Below the pieces are notes generated by a model that was not told the origin of the DNA, did not search any database, and was given only the letters and a program-made list of their open reading frames with translations. The translations under genes were made by a program, and so were the position numbers. A stretch of 64,000 nucleotides of DNA, taken from positions 27,320 through 91,319 of the forward strand of contig DAHVAR010000091.1 of NCBI GenBank assembly GCA_027314515.1, given 5' to 3'. This document shows positions 16,170 to 23,824 of this stretch, in pieces (the stretch's first letter is position 1; each line of letters opens with the position of its first letter). The DNA comes from Actinomycetota bacterium (GTDB lineage: Bacteria > Actinomycetota > Actinomycetes > Streptosporangiales > Streptosporangiaceae).

Positions 16170-16742
16170 TCAGAAGGCAAAGCCGCCGGGCTTGGCGTTG
16201 CGGTCGGCGATGAGCCCGGCCACTGTCGCAATGGCGATCTCCGCGGGAGTGCGTGAGCCGATGTTCACGCCGATCGGCCGGTGTACCTTGCTGACCTCGC
16301 TGGCCGGCACGCCGAGCTCAGTCAGCGCTGCGACATGCGGCGCCTCATGCCGCGGATTGCCCATGATGCCAACCCAGCGCGCGCCTGCTGCCAGCGCATC
16401 GCGCAGCTGGACGCCCAGCTCGGGCCGGTGATGATCGGTGACAACGACATCGGTTCTGCCGTCGGCGAGGCCGTCCAGGCTGTCAGCAAGCTCGAAGTCA
16501 CCGGCCGGGGCGGCCTTCGCTCGCTCCGGGTCCGGCTCTACCAGCACTGCCCGGTACCCTGCGTCGGCGCCGTAGCGCAGCAGGTAGCTCGCGACCGGCG
16601 TGGCGAAGACCGCCGCCAGCACCTTGTCCTGCGCCGGGGCCGGGACCGTGCCGTGCGCCACCGCGCAGCTGTCGTCGTGCACATGATGGTCATGCGAGTG
16701 TTCGCGCCGGTCGAGGGAATCGCCGTGCCCCGAGCTTGCCAT
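16170..16742 (-). CDS. XdhC/CoxI family protein, C-terminal domain only
   Basis: The product (190 aa from ATG 16742; TTG 16778 is an alternative) consists of the XdhC C-terminal Rossmann domain: LLRYGADAGYRAVLVEPDP, then VVTDHH, GARWVGIMGNPRHEAPH and the family-end motif HRPIGVNIGSRTPAEIAIA. XdhC proteins mature or insert molybdenum cofactor into xanthine-dehydrogenase-type enzymes. The usual N-terminal XdhC_CoxI domain is absent. It is replaced by a short His/Asp-rich stretch, HSHDHHVHDDS, which could bind metal. No molybdoenzyme gene is in the window. The gene follows the phosphomannomutase-like gene closely and is probably co-transcribed. Confidence 0.75.
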   Translation of the reverse strand: MASSGHGDSLDRREHSHDHHVHDDSCAVAHGTVPAPAQDKVLAAVFATPVASYLLRYGADAGYRAVLVEPDPERAKAAPAGDFELADSLDGLADGRTDVVVTDHHRPELGVQLRDALAAGARWVGIMGNPRHEAPHVAALTELGVPASEVSKVHRPIGVNIGSRTPAEIAIATVAGLIADRNAKPGGFAF

Positions 16743-16798
16743 GCCTACGAGCTTGCCATCCGCGACGCCGCCGGGCAACTTACCATGATCGCCTGACC

Positions 16799-18499
16799 TC
16801 AGCCCAGCAGGCCGGCGACGGCCAGCCGCAACTGTTCCAGCCGGCTGTGCGCCGCCTGCCGGGCCGTTGCCAGCGAGCGGCCGGTCACCTGCTCGACGAC
16901 TTCCAGGTAGGCGGTGATCTCCGGCTCACCGTCGGCCGGCCCGACGACCACGCGCGCTCCGGGCAGCTCGTAACTGATCATGTCGGCGGACGGCAGATCC
17001 CAGCTGCCGCCGGTGTAATCAGTCATCCGGATGACCGGCCGGCCGCACAGCTCGGCCGGGCCGGTTGCGCGCAGCCGGGACATCACGTCGACCGCGGCCA
17101 GGTCCGGCCGGGCTAGCCGGGCGGTCAGGTGCACGCCGTGCGCAGCCTCAAGCGCGTCATAGGCATCCTGGAGCGACTCGCCCACGGACCTGGCTATGGC
17201 GGCCAGCCGGAGGACCGCTAGCGCGGCGCAGATGCCATCGCAGTCCCGCGCCGCCCCGCCAAGGGCGTAGCTCGCTTCCTCCGAATAGCCGAACGCGAAC
17301 CGCGCATCCTGTCGCAGGTCAGCGGCGCGGACCAGGCGTTCCGACCCAGTTGGGGCCAGCACGTGCCGGGCTCCGGCCGCGGCCGCGATCTTCGACAGCA
17401 GTGAGCCGCAGACGACAGTGCTGACGACAAGCTGCTGCGACATGACGATGCCTGGCTCGGCTGCCATCCTGCCGAGTACGAACGCGCCCAGCAGCGCGCC
17501 AAGCTGATCGGCAGTGAGCTGCCGGTAGCCGCCGGGCGCGGCCGGGTCCGGCACCGCGACTGCCAGCCGGCCGCCGTCCGGGTCGGTTGCCAGGACCAGG
17601 TCGCAGGACGACCGCCGCGCCAGCGCGATCGCGAGATCGAGCGCGCCCGGCTGCGCCAGATCGGGGACCGGCAGGGACGGGAAGTCCGGATCGGGTTGCA
17701 ATTGCGCCGCGACCACATCGGGTGCAGGGTAGCCGCCCTGCTCGAACGCACGCAGCGCCAGCGCTCCGGCCACCCCGTGCAGCGGCGTGTAGGCGAACCG
17801 GAGCCAGGCAGCGCTCGGCGGCGCCTCGCCCGCCGTCGCGCGGACCGAGTCGAGGTATGCCTGCGCTCCCTCGTCGCCGTGCGCGGTGATCAGCGGACTG
17901 CCGGATGGCGCGATCGCGATGCCGGGAAGCGGCCCGAGCACGGTCAGCGCCGCGTCGATGTCGGCGTCGGCAGGCGGCGCGAGGTGCAGACCGGCCCCGT
18001 CGTACACCCGATAGCGGCTGTCCGCGGCCGGGCCGGGGCCGGCGGTGATCATGACGCCGGCGACGGCGCCGAAGAACCGAACGGCGAAGGACAGGAACGG
18101 GGTTGGCTGGCCACCCGGCAGCAGGTGCACACGGATGCCTGCGCCGGCGAAAACAGCGGCGGCCTGCGCGGCGAACGCTGCGCTGAGGCGTGCTGCGTCC
18201 CGGCCGATCACGATGCCCGCAGCGGCTGCACCTGGTGCGCGGTCCAGCAGCCAGCCGGCCACCGCTGCGCTCGTGGTCGTCACTGTCGCGCGGTTCATCC
18301 GGCTCGGCCCGGCCGCGGCAGGCCCGCGAAGGCCGTCCGGGCCGAAGCGCAGCCGCCCGGCGAACCTGCTGGCGAGCTCTGCCGCCGCAGCCGGCGAGTC
18401 GTCGGCGAGCAGCGCGGTGAGCTCGGCCTTGTCCTGCTCGCTGACGTCGGCCGCGATCCAGGCCAGTATCTCCTCGCGGAGGCCGGCCGCAATCGTCAT
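16799..18499 (-). CDS. Phosphomannomutase/phosphoglucomutase-like protein lacking catalytic motifs
   Basis: The 566-residue protein spans the four-domain alpha-D-phosphohexomutase fold: FGPDGLRG near residue 52, SRMNRATV, IVIGRDAARLS, LHGVAGALALRAFEQGGY, FGYSEEASYALG. Yet the catalytic phosphoserine loop, normally TASHNP, reads TAGPGP. The metal loop DPDxDR reads DPDGGR, and the C-terminal phosphate loop RPSGTEPK reads GPADGEPE. Transfer of phosphate between C1 and C6 hydroxyls is therefore unlikely. The ORF is intact with normal codon use, suggesting a maintained non-catalytic or altered role. Its start overlaps the purine nucleoside phosphorylase stop (TGATG), the same gene pair as deoD-pmmB in mycobacteria. 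Confidence 0.85.
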   Translation of the reverse strand: MTIAAGLREEILAWIAADVSEQDKAELTALLADDSPAAAAELASRFAGRLRFGPDGLRGPAAAGPSRMNRATVTTTSAAVAGWLLDRAPGAAAAGIVIGRDAARLSAAFAAQAAAVFAGAGIRVHLLPGGQPTPFLSFAVRFFGAVAGVMITAGPGPAADSRYRVYDGAGLHLAPPADADIDAALTVLGPLPGIAIAPSGSPLITAHGDEGAQAYLDSVRATAGEAPPSAAWLRFAYTPLHGVAGALALRAFEQGGYPAPDVVAAQLQPDPDFPSLPVPDLAQPGALDLAIALARRSSCDLVLATDPDGGRLAVAVPDPAAPGGYRQLTADQLGALLGAFVLGRMAAEPGIVMSQQLVVSTVVCGSLLSKIAAAAGARHVLAPTGSERLVRAADLRQDARFAFGYSEEASYALGGAARDCDGICAALAVLRLAAIARSVGESLQDAYDALEAAHGVHLTARLARPDLAAVDVMSRLRATGPAELCGRPVIRMTDYTGGSWDLPSADMISYELPGARVVVGPADGEPEITAYLEVVEQVTGRSLATARQAAHSRLEQLRLAVAGLLG

Positions 18500-19323
18500 C
18501 AGCGCAAGCCGCCGATGATCGACGCGAGCAACTCGCCCAGTGACGCGGCGGCTCGGGCGCCCGCCGACACCACCTCGGCGTGCTCGATCGGCTGCGCCGA
18601 CAGCCCGGCTGCCAGGTTAGTGACCAGCGAGATACCGAGGACTGCTGCGCCGAGGTGCTTCGCCGCGATCGCCTCCAGCACGGTGGACATGCCGACCAGC
18701 CCGGCGCCGGCCGCGGCAAGCATGCGGATCTCTGCCGGGGTCTCGTACTGAGGGCCGGGCAGCCCCGCGTACACAGCCTCGGCCAGGTCCGGCCGGTGCG
18801 CCCGTGCCGCCGCCCGCAGCGCGGCCGGATACAGCGCGGTCAGGTCGGTGAACCTGGACGGGTAGCCATCGGGCGGCGGTGGGCCGGTCAGCGGGGAGAC
18901 GCCGGTCAGGTTGAGCTGGTCGCTGATCAGCACCGGCTGACCGGGCTGCAGACGGAGGTCGATGGCCCCGGCCGCGTTGGTCAGCACGACCGTCTGGCAG
19001 CCGGCCGCGACCGCGGTGCGGACGCCGTGCACGACCGTGTCGGGGGAGTGCCCTTCGTACAAGTGCGCGCGGCCGAGGAAGACCAGCGCGTCGCGCCCGC
19101 CGATGCCGACGGACCGGACGAGCGGCTCGTGACCGGCAACCGTAGGCGCGGGCAGGCCGCCAAAGTCGGCGAAGGTGAGCTCGGCATCCGCCGGGCCGAG
19201 TGCGCCGGCCGCGGCTGACCAGCCGGAGCCGAGCACGACCGCCACGTCATGGCGGGACTTGCCGGTCAGCTGGGCGAGTTGCGCGGCACTTGCCGCGGCG
19301 GCCGCAAACGGATCAAGGGTCAT
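18499..19323 (-). CDS. Purine nucleoside phosphorylase (trimeric class)
   Basis: This 274-residue enzyme cleaves inosine and guanosine with phosphate to base plus ribose-1-phosphate. The phosphate loop VVLGSGW is at about residue 29, GRAHLYEGH at about 83, the base-site strand VLTNAAGAI at about 111, QYETPAEIRML at about 190 and SLVTNLAAGLS near 232. These motifs are those of the trimeric, 6-oxopurine-specific PNP family. ATG 19323 heads the leftward unit PNP / phosphomannomutase-like / XdhC-like / DUF3052. Ribose-1-phosphate made here is a phosphopentomutase substrate, which explains the common pairing with a phosphohexomutase-family gene. Confidence 0.92.
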   Translation of the reverse strand: MTLDPFAAAAASAAQLAQLTGKSRHDVAVVLGSGWSAAAGALGPADAELTFADFGGLPAPTVAGHEPLVRSVGIGGRDALVFLGRAHLYEGHSPDTVVHGVRTAVAAGCQTVVLTNAAGAIDLRLQPGQPVLISDQLNLTGVSPLTGPPPPDGYPSRFTDLTALYPAALRAAARAHRPDLAEAVYAGLPGPQYETPAEIRMLAAAGAGLVGMSTVLEAIAAKHLGAAVLGISLVTNLAAGLSAQPIEHAEVVSAGARAAASLGELLASIIGGLR

Positions 19324-19346
19324 GCTGGCCTAGGGTAGCGGTCGCG

Positions 19347-19386
19347 CTGGTTACTCCTCGGCGAGCAGGTGGGCGGCGGGCAGGCG
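19347..19386. repeat. 40-bp direct repeat, copy A (end of ABC permease gene)
   Basis: The 40 bases at 19347-19386 are identical to those at 22885-22924, in the same orientation. Copy A covers the last codons of the FtsX-like permease (RLPAAHLLAEE and stop). The two copies bracket the ATPase-permease pair with a 3538-base period. Confidence 0.9.
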
Positions 19387-22119
19387 ACGTAGTGCCCGGG
19401 CTGGCAGGAGTGCGGCGGTGGCGGTGATCAGGACGCCGGCTGCCACGGCGGTGGCGGCGACCAGGTAGAGGGTGGCAGGTAGCTGGCCGGCGAAGATCGA
19501 GGCGGCGGCGAGGCCGAGGGCGGCTCCGGCTGCCGATCCGGTGAGGCCGATGATGGTGCCTTCGGTGACGACCAGCCGGCTGAGCGCGGACTCGGGCCAG
19601 CCGAATGCGCGGATGGCGGCGAGTTCGGCGGCGCGTTCCCGGATGTTGAGGAAGATGACGTCGGCGACGGCTAGTACGCCGAGCGCGACGGTGGCCACGA
19701 CGGCGATGTAGTCGACGCCGCGGACCTGGACCGCGACGGCGTTGCCGAGCAGCGAGCCGACGACGACGCCGCGGAAGGCGAAGGTGAGGGCGGCGAGCAC
19801 GGTCAGCGCGGTGATGCCGATGGCCAGGCTGATCGCGCCGACGAGCGCGCGGCCGGGGGTGCGCAGCACGTTGACGGCTGCCAGTGCGGTAATGCCGCCG
19901 GGCTGGCGGGCGCGGCGGACGGCCAGTACTGCCGGGCGGACTGAGGCGACGGGCTCGGCGGTGGCGGCGAGCCAGGCCGGCGCTACCCCGGCGGTGACGG
20001 CGACGGCGACGGCGATCGGCACGGCCAGCGCCGCCCGCCCCGGTGAGGCGTGCAGGCCGAGCGCGGAGGAGAGCGGCAGGGCCGCGGCGGCGCCGAGTAT
20101 CCCTGCGGTCAGGCCGATGGCTGCCAGTTCGCCGAGTACCGCGGTGAACAGCCGGGGCCTGGTCCAGCCCAGGCAGGCCAGCACGCCGAGTTCCCGGCGG
20201 CGGGCGCGTACTGCCGCTGCGGCGGAGTTGGCCACGAACAGGACGCAGACGACCAGGATGAGCAGGAACAGCACCAGGCTGTTCTTGTCGATCGCGGTGA
20301 GGATCGCGACGGCAACGCCTTTTTTCACCCAGCCTTCGGACAGTGTCAGGGCCGGCTGGCCGAACTTCCCGGCGGGCAGGTCAATCGTGGTCGGCTGCGG
20401 GGAGGAGCCTGCCACGATGTCGACTGCCAGGTGCGTGCGCACCGCGACCTGCTGGGCTACCTCGCGGATCCGTTCCAGCGACACCGCGTTCGGCCCGGTC
20501 ACCCCCGCCACCCGCACCCGGATCACGCTGATCGGATCGGCAGCGCGGGCGGCGTCACCGTAGTAGGAAGACTCCAGCGCGGGCAGCGCGGACAGGGTGG
20601 TGACAAGGTCCACCGGCTGAGTGACGTACCCGCCGAGGTTCTGGTTGGGCAGCAGGTCCTGCCCGTGCAGCGCGTGCCGGCTGGCCGCGCTCGCCGGCGC
20701 CGCGGCCACCGGCTGGTACGGGCCAAGCGGCAGTTGCGACAGCGGATCGAACGACCGGATCCGGGCCGCGTCGAACGTGCCCACCACGCGGGCATAGGCC
20801 TCATGTTGCCCCGGAGTCGCCTGATGCGGCTGGCCGAGGTCGAGCGTGGTCGCGTGCACAGCCAGAGCGCGGTACTGGACGTCCTCGTTGTCCATCGGCG
20901 GCGCCTGGATGCCGCCCGTGTACCAGACCGACGCCGGGTTGCGCACCTGCTGCGGAACGAGCACACCGGGGGCAGCGCGGCGGTAGCTCACCGTTCCGGC
21001 GGTCCAGTATCCCCAGAGCGGGGAGACTCCGGCGACGTTCCCCTGAAGGGTGGTCTCGGTGAAATTATCGTAAACCTGCCGGTATGCCCGTGCTGCAGTG
21101 ATCCGGGTGGTCGCGACCGTCGTGGCCGGCGCCGTTGCCTCCCGGGCCATCCAGGTCACGCTCATGTCCGGCGGCGCCGCGGGCGTGGCGAGCTGCTGCA
21201 GCTCGGTCACCGCGTACTCGTCCATGCCCGGCGACGAGGCGGCGAGGACCGGGAACTCGGTGAGCCCGGCCGAGTCTGTCCGGGCGCCCGACTTCTCGCC
21301 TAGGTACCGGCCGGAGACCAGCGCGTGGTTCAGCCCGTCCAGCTTCGCCTCGGCCACCGGGTCGATCGCGGCGATCAGCAGGGGAACCTCCCAGCGCACG
21401 TAGTAGTGCGCCGCACCGGGCCGGGCATTGCTCGCCCCGGCCAGGCCGGGCAGCCCGGCTCCGTAGCCATCGGCCTTGGACCAGCAGTCCACGGCGGATT
21501 GCGCGGCGATGCCGAACGGGTTCGCGGTCGGGGGCGCCCCGAGCGAAGGGCAGACGCTTGCCACGCCGCCGCCCGGCAGATCCTCCACCAGGGGGCTGTT
21601 GTTCCGCTGCAGGTCGAACCGAAGCCGGTTCGGGGTCACGTAGAGGTAGGACGGTGGCTGGGTGATCCGGGTGCGCCCAGCCTGGCTCACCCAGGTCGTG
21701 CTGATCCGGTAGAGCTGGTGGCCGGGCCGGTGATAGTCAGCGGCAGGAACCGTCACCGGGATGTCCGCGACGAACTCGGTGTAGCCGATCATGGCGATGG
21801 GGGCGGCCACGGACACGCCGGGCAGGCTGGCGATCTGGTGGTATTGGGCCATGGTGATGCCGCCGTAGATGCCGGACAGGAAGTTCGGCTGGACGGTGCC
21901 GGTCTGGGTTTCGAGCGTGGTCCTTGATCCCCTGGGCCGGACCAGGATGTCGTAGGCGGCGGCGAAGTGCGCCGACACGGTGCCGGTGGTGCGTAGTTGC
22001 GCGGTTCGTGATGCCGCGGTCAGCACGGTGAACGCGGTCGTTGCCAGCAGCAGCCCGATCAGCAGCGCGATCGCGCGGGTTGTCCGGAAGCGCAGTTGTG
22101 ACCAGGCCAGCCGTGCCAT
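19351..22119 (-). CDS. FtsX/MacB-like ABC transporter permease
   Basis: The 922-residue protein has an N-terminal membrane segment (AIALLIGLLLATTAFTVLTA), a large extracytoplasmic region of about 550 residues, then three FtsX-domain helices around residues 610-720. A further set follows near the C-terminus, ending RRLPAAHLLAEE. This two-FtsX-domain layout is typical of actinobacterial MacB-like exporters or mechanotransmission systems. It follows its ATPase with 12 bases between genes. The operon diverges from a padR gene. The last 36 bases are part of a 40-bp sequence repeated just before the ATPase gene. Confidence 0.85.
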   Translation of the reverse strand: MARLAWSQLRFRTTRAIALLIGLLLATTAFTVLTAASRTAQLRTTGTVSAHFAAAYDILVRPRGSRTTLETQTGTVQPNFLSGIYGGITMAQYHQIASLPGVSVAAPIAMIGYTEFVADIPVTVPAADYHRPGHQLYRISTTWVSQAGRTRITQPPSYLYVTPNRLRFDLQRNNSPLVEDLPGGGVASVCPSLGAPPTANPFGIAAQSAVDCWSKADGYGAGLPGLAGASNARPGAAHYYVRWEVPLLIAAIDPVAEAKLDGLNHALVSGRYLGEKSGARTDSAGLTEFPVLAASSPGMDEYAVTELQQLATPAAPPDMSVTWMAREATAPATTVATTRITAARAYRQVYDNFTETTLQGNVAGVSPLWGYWTAGTVSYRRAAPGVLVPQQVRNPASVWYTGGIQAPPMDNEDVQYRALAVHATTLDLGQPHQATPGQHEAYARVVGTFDAARIRSFDPLSQLPLGPYQPVAAAPASAASRHALHGQDLLPNQNLGGYVTQPVDLVTTLSALPALESSYYGDAARAADPISVIRVRVAGVTGPNAVSLERIREVAQQVAVRTHLAVDIVAGSSPQPTTIDLPAGKFGQPALTLSEGWVKKGVAVAILTAIDKNSLVLFLLILVVCVLFVANSAAAAVRARRRELGVLACLGWTRPRLFTAVLGELAAIGLTAGILGAAAALPLSSALGLHASPGRAALAVPIAVAVAVTAGVAPAWLAATAEPVASVRPAVLAVRRARQPGGITALAAVNVLRTPGRALVGAISLAIGITALTVLAALTFAFRGVVVGSLLGNAVAVQVRGVDYIAVVATVALGVLAVADVIFLNIRERAAELAAIRAFGWPESALSRLVVTEGTIIGLTGSAAGAALGLAAASIFAGQLPATLYLVAATAVAAGVLITATAALLPARALRRLPAAHLLAEE

Positions 22120-22131
22120 CGCCGCGCGCTC

Positions 22132-22884
22132 TCAGCCGAGTTGCCCGACGCGCCGGATGATGTCATCGGCCGGGTAGCCGCCGGTCAGCATGATGTCGTC
22201 GATGACGGCCCCGTCGCGGAGCCTGATCAGCCGTTCGGCGCGGGCGGCGATCTGGGGGTCGTGGGTGGCCAGGATGATCGTCATCGCCCGCTGCTGGCGC
22301 AGCGTGGCCAGCAGTTGCAGGATCTCGGCGGCGTTCGCCGAGTCCAGGTTGCCGGTCGGCTCGTCGGCCAGCAGCAGCGCGGGGGTGTTGATCAGCGCCC
22401 TGGCGATGGCGACCCGCTGCTGCTCGCCACCGGACATCCTGGCCGGCAGCGACTGCTCGCGGCCGGCCAGGCCGACAGCGGACAGCAGTTCCCTGCCGCG
22501 TTCGCGTTTGCTGAAGGCTGTCCGGTAGGGCAGCAGCGGCGCGATGACGTTGTCCAGCGCGGTGAGCGCGGGGAGCAGGTTGTAACGCTGGAAGACAAAG
22601 CCCGCCGTGCGCCGGTAGGCCGCCAGCGCGGCGCCGCGCAGCGCGGTGACATCCGTGCCGGCCGCGATGACCCTGCCGGAGTCCGGGCGCTCGATCGCGC
22701 CGATCAGGTGCAGCAGGGTGGACTTGCCGGAACCGGACGCGCCGGTCAGCGCGACGAACCCGCCCGCGCCGATGCTCAGGCTGACGTCGTGGGCAGCGCG
22801 GACCTGCCGGTCGTTGCCGATCCCGTAACTCTTGCAGATGCCGCGCAACTCGATCGCAGCATGGCCGCCAGCCGGATCAGTCAT
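22132..22884 (-). CDS. ABC transporter ATP-binding protein (LolD/MacB type)
   Basis: The 250-residue ATPase has Walker A GASGSGKSTLLHLIG, signature MSGGEQQRVAIARAL, Walker B LLLADEPTGNLDS and H-loop ILATHDPQI. The TGNLDS extension after Walker B marks the LolD/MacB/FtsE subfamily that pairs with FtsX-like permeases, as here. ATG 22884 has GAGGAG upstream. That ribosome site lies in the 40-bp repeat, a copy of the permease tail. Operon with the downstream permease; PadR-type control is likely. Confidence 0.93.
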   Translation of the reverse strand: MTDPAGGHAAIELRGICKSYGIGNDRQVRAAHDVSLSIGAGGFVALTGASGSGKSTLLHLIGAIERPDSGRVIAAGTDVTALRGAALAAYRRTAGFVFQRYNLLPALTALDNVIAPLLPYRTAFSKRERGRELLSAVGLAGREQSLPARMSGGEQQRVAIARALINTPALLLADEPTGNLDSANAAEILQLLATLRQQRAMTIILATHDPQIAARAERLIRLRDGAVIDDIMLTGGYPADDIIRRVGQLG

Positions 22885-22924
22885 CTGGTTACTCCTCGGC
22901 GAGCAGGTGGGCGGCGGGCAGGCG
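22885..22924. repeat. 40-bp direct repeat, copy B (upstream of the ABC ATPase)
   Basis: Copy B is identical to 19347-19386. Read leftward it encodes the same peptide end (RLPAAHLLAEE, stop) without any gene body in front of it. It is the scar of a second permease copy or of a tandem duplication that collapsed, and it now supplies the ribosome site of the ATPase gene. Confidence 0.9.
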
Positions 22925-22955
22925 GCACAGCAGATGAGTTAATGTGACCCTATAC

Positions 22956-23008
22956 CTAGTGACAATGCAAGACCATGCGGCGTCTGGTTAGCTAGCGACA
23001 ATGCAAGA
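22956..23008. promoter_or_regulatory. Pair of 17-bp repeats in the padR/ABC divergent promoter region
   Basis: CTAGTGACAATGCAAGA (22956-22972) and CTAGCGACAATGCAAGA (22992-23008) differ by one base and start 36 bp apart. They lie between the leftward ABC operon and the rightward padR gene. Both are direct repeats on the same helical face if 10.5-12 bp per turn is allowed. The most likely reader is the PadR protein encoded next door. A TATACC/TATAGG-like element adjoins copy 1. Confidence 0.5.
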
Positions 23009-23054
23009 TGAAATCGTTTCGTTACGAGACTCCTCGACCGGGGACTGACGACAC

Positions 23055-23648
23055 ATGCCCCTGCATCACGCGGTACTCGCCTTGCTGGCAGACAAGCCGG
23101 CTCACGGCTACGAGCTGAAGAGCAGCTTCGAGCAGGCCGTCGGCGACCAGTGGGGCGGCCTGAACATCGGGCATCTGTATCAGATACTCGACCGGCTCAG
23201 CCGGGACGGGCTGATCGAGTCGGAGCGGCAGCCGCAGCAGGTCAAGCCCGACCGTGTCGTTCACCACCTGACCCCGGCCGGGCGCGAAGAGCTGGACCGG
23301 TGGCTGGCCGAGCCGAGCGCCCGCCAGCGCGGTTACCGGGATGACTTCTTCCTCAAGCTGATGGCTGCCGCGCAGGCCGGGGACCAGCAGACCCTCGATG
23401 GCGTACTGCGTCGCCAGCGGGCGCACCTGCTGCGGGAGCTGCGCGGCCTTGCCGAAGCCAGGACTCAGTCGCCGTCGGACGTCGTGGCCCTGCTGATCAC
23501 CGCGGCTGAGCTCCATGTCCGGGCTGATCTCGGCGTCGTTGACGCAGCCGAGCAGGCGCTCACGACGAGCGTCGCGCATCCGGAAGCCAGCCGGGCGCGC
23601 CCGGAGCCGGCGACGAGGGCCGGAACCAGCGAGGCCGCCGCAGGCTGA
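23055..23648 (+). CDS. PadR family transcriptional regulator
   Basis: The 197-residue regulator starts with the PadR winged helix: AVLALLADKPAHGYELKSSF, then NIGHLYQILDRLSRDGLIES and the wing HHLTPAGREELDRWL. The C-terminal PadR dimerisation helices occupy about residues 95-165, followed by an Ala/Glu-rich tail. It diverges from the MacB-like ABC operon across 170 bases with repeated operator-like elements. PadR proteins usually repress such adjacent exporters until ligand binds. Confidence 0.92.
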   Translation: MPLHHAVLALLADKPAHGYELKSSFEQAVGDQWGGLNIGHLYQILDRLSRDGLIESERQPQQVKPDRVVHHLTPAGREELDRWLAEPSARQRGYRDDFFLKLMAAAQAGDQQTLDGVLRRQRAHLLRELRGLAEARTQSPSDVVALLITAAELHVRADLGVVDAAEQALTTSVAHPEASRARPEPATRAGTSEAAAG

Positions 23649-23824
23649 CTCCGGGCTGGCCCGCATCCGGCCCGTTTCCCGTCGCAGGCTTCGGTTCGGC
23701 CCGGTTTGCGGGCGCACTAGCGCAGTGGCCGGCAGCCGATCACCCGGCGCGGATGAGGCTCGGCCCCTGCCGTGCTGTGCAGAATCGACAGTGTGCCGAC
23801 ACTGCTGCAATCCCCGGGCACGGA

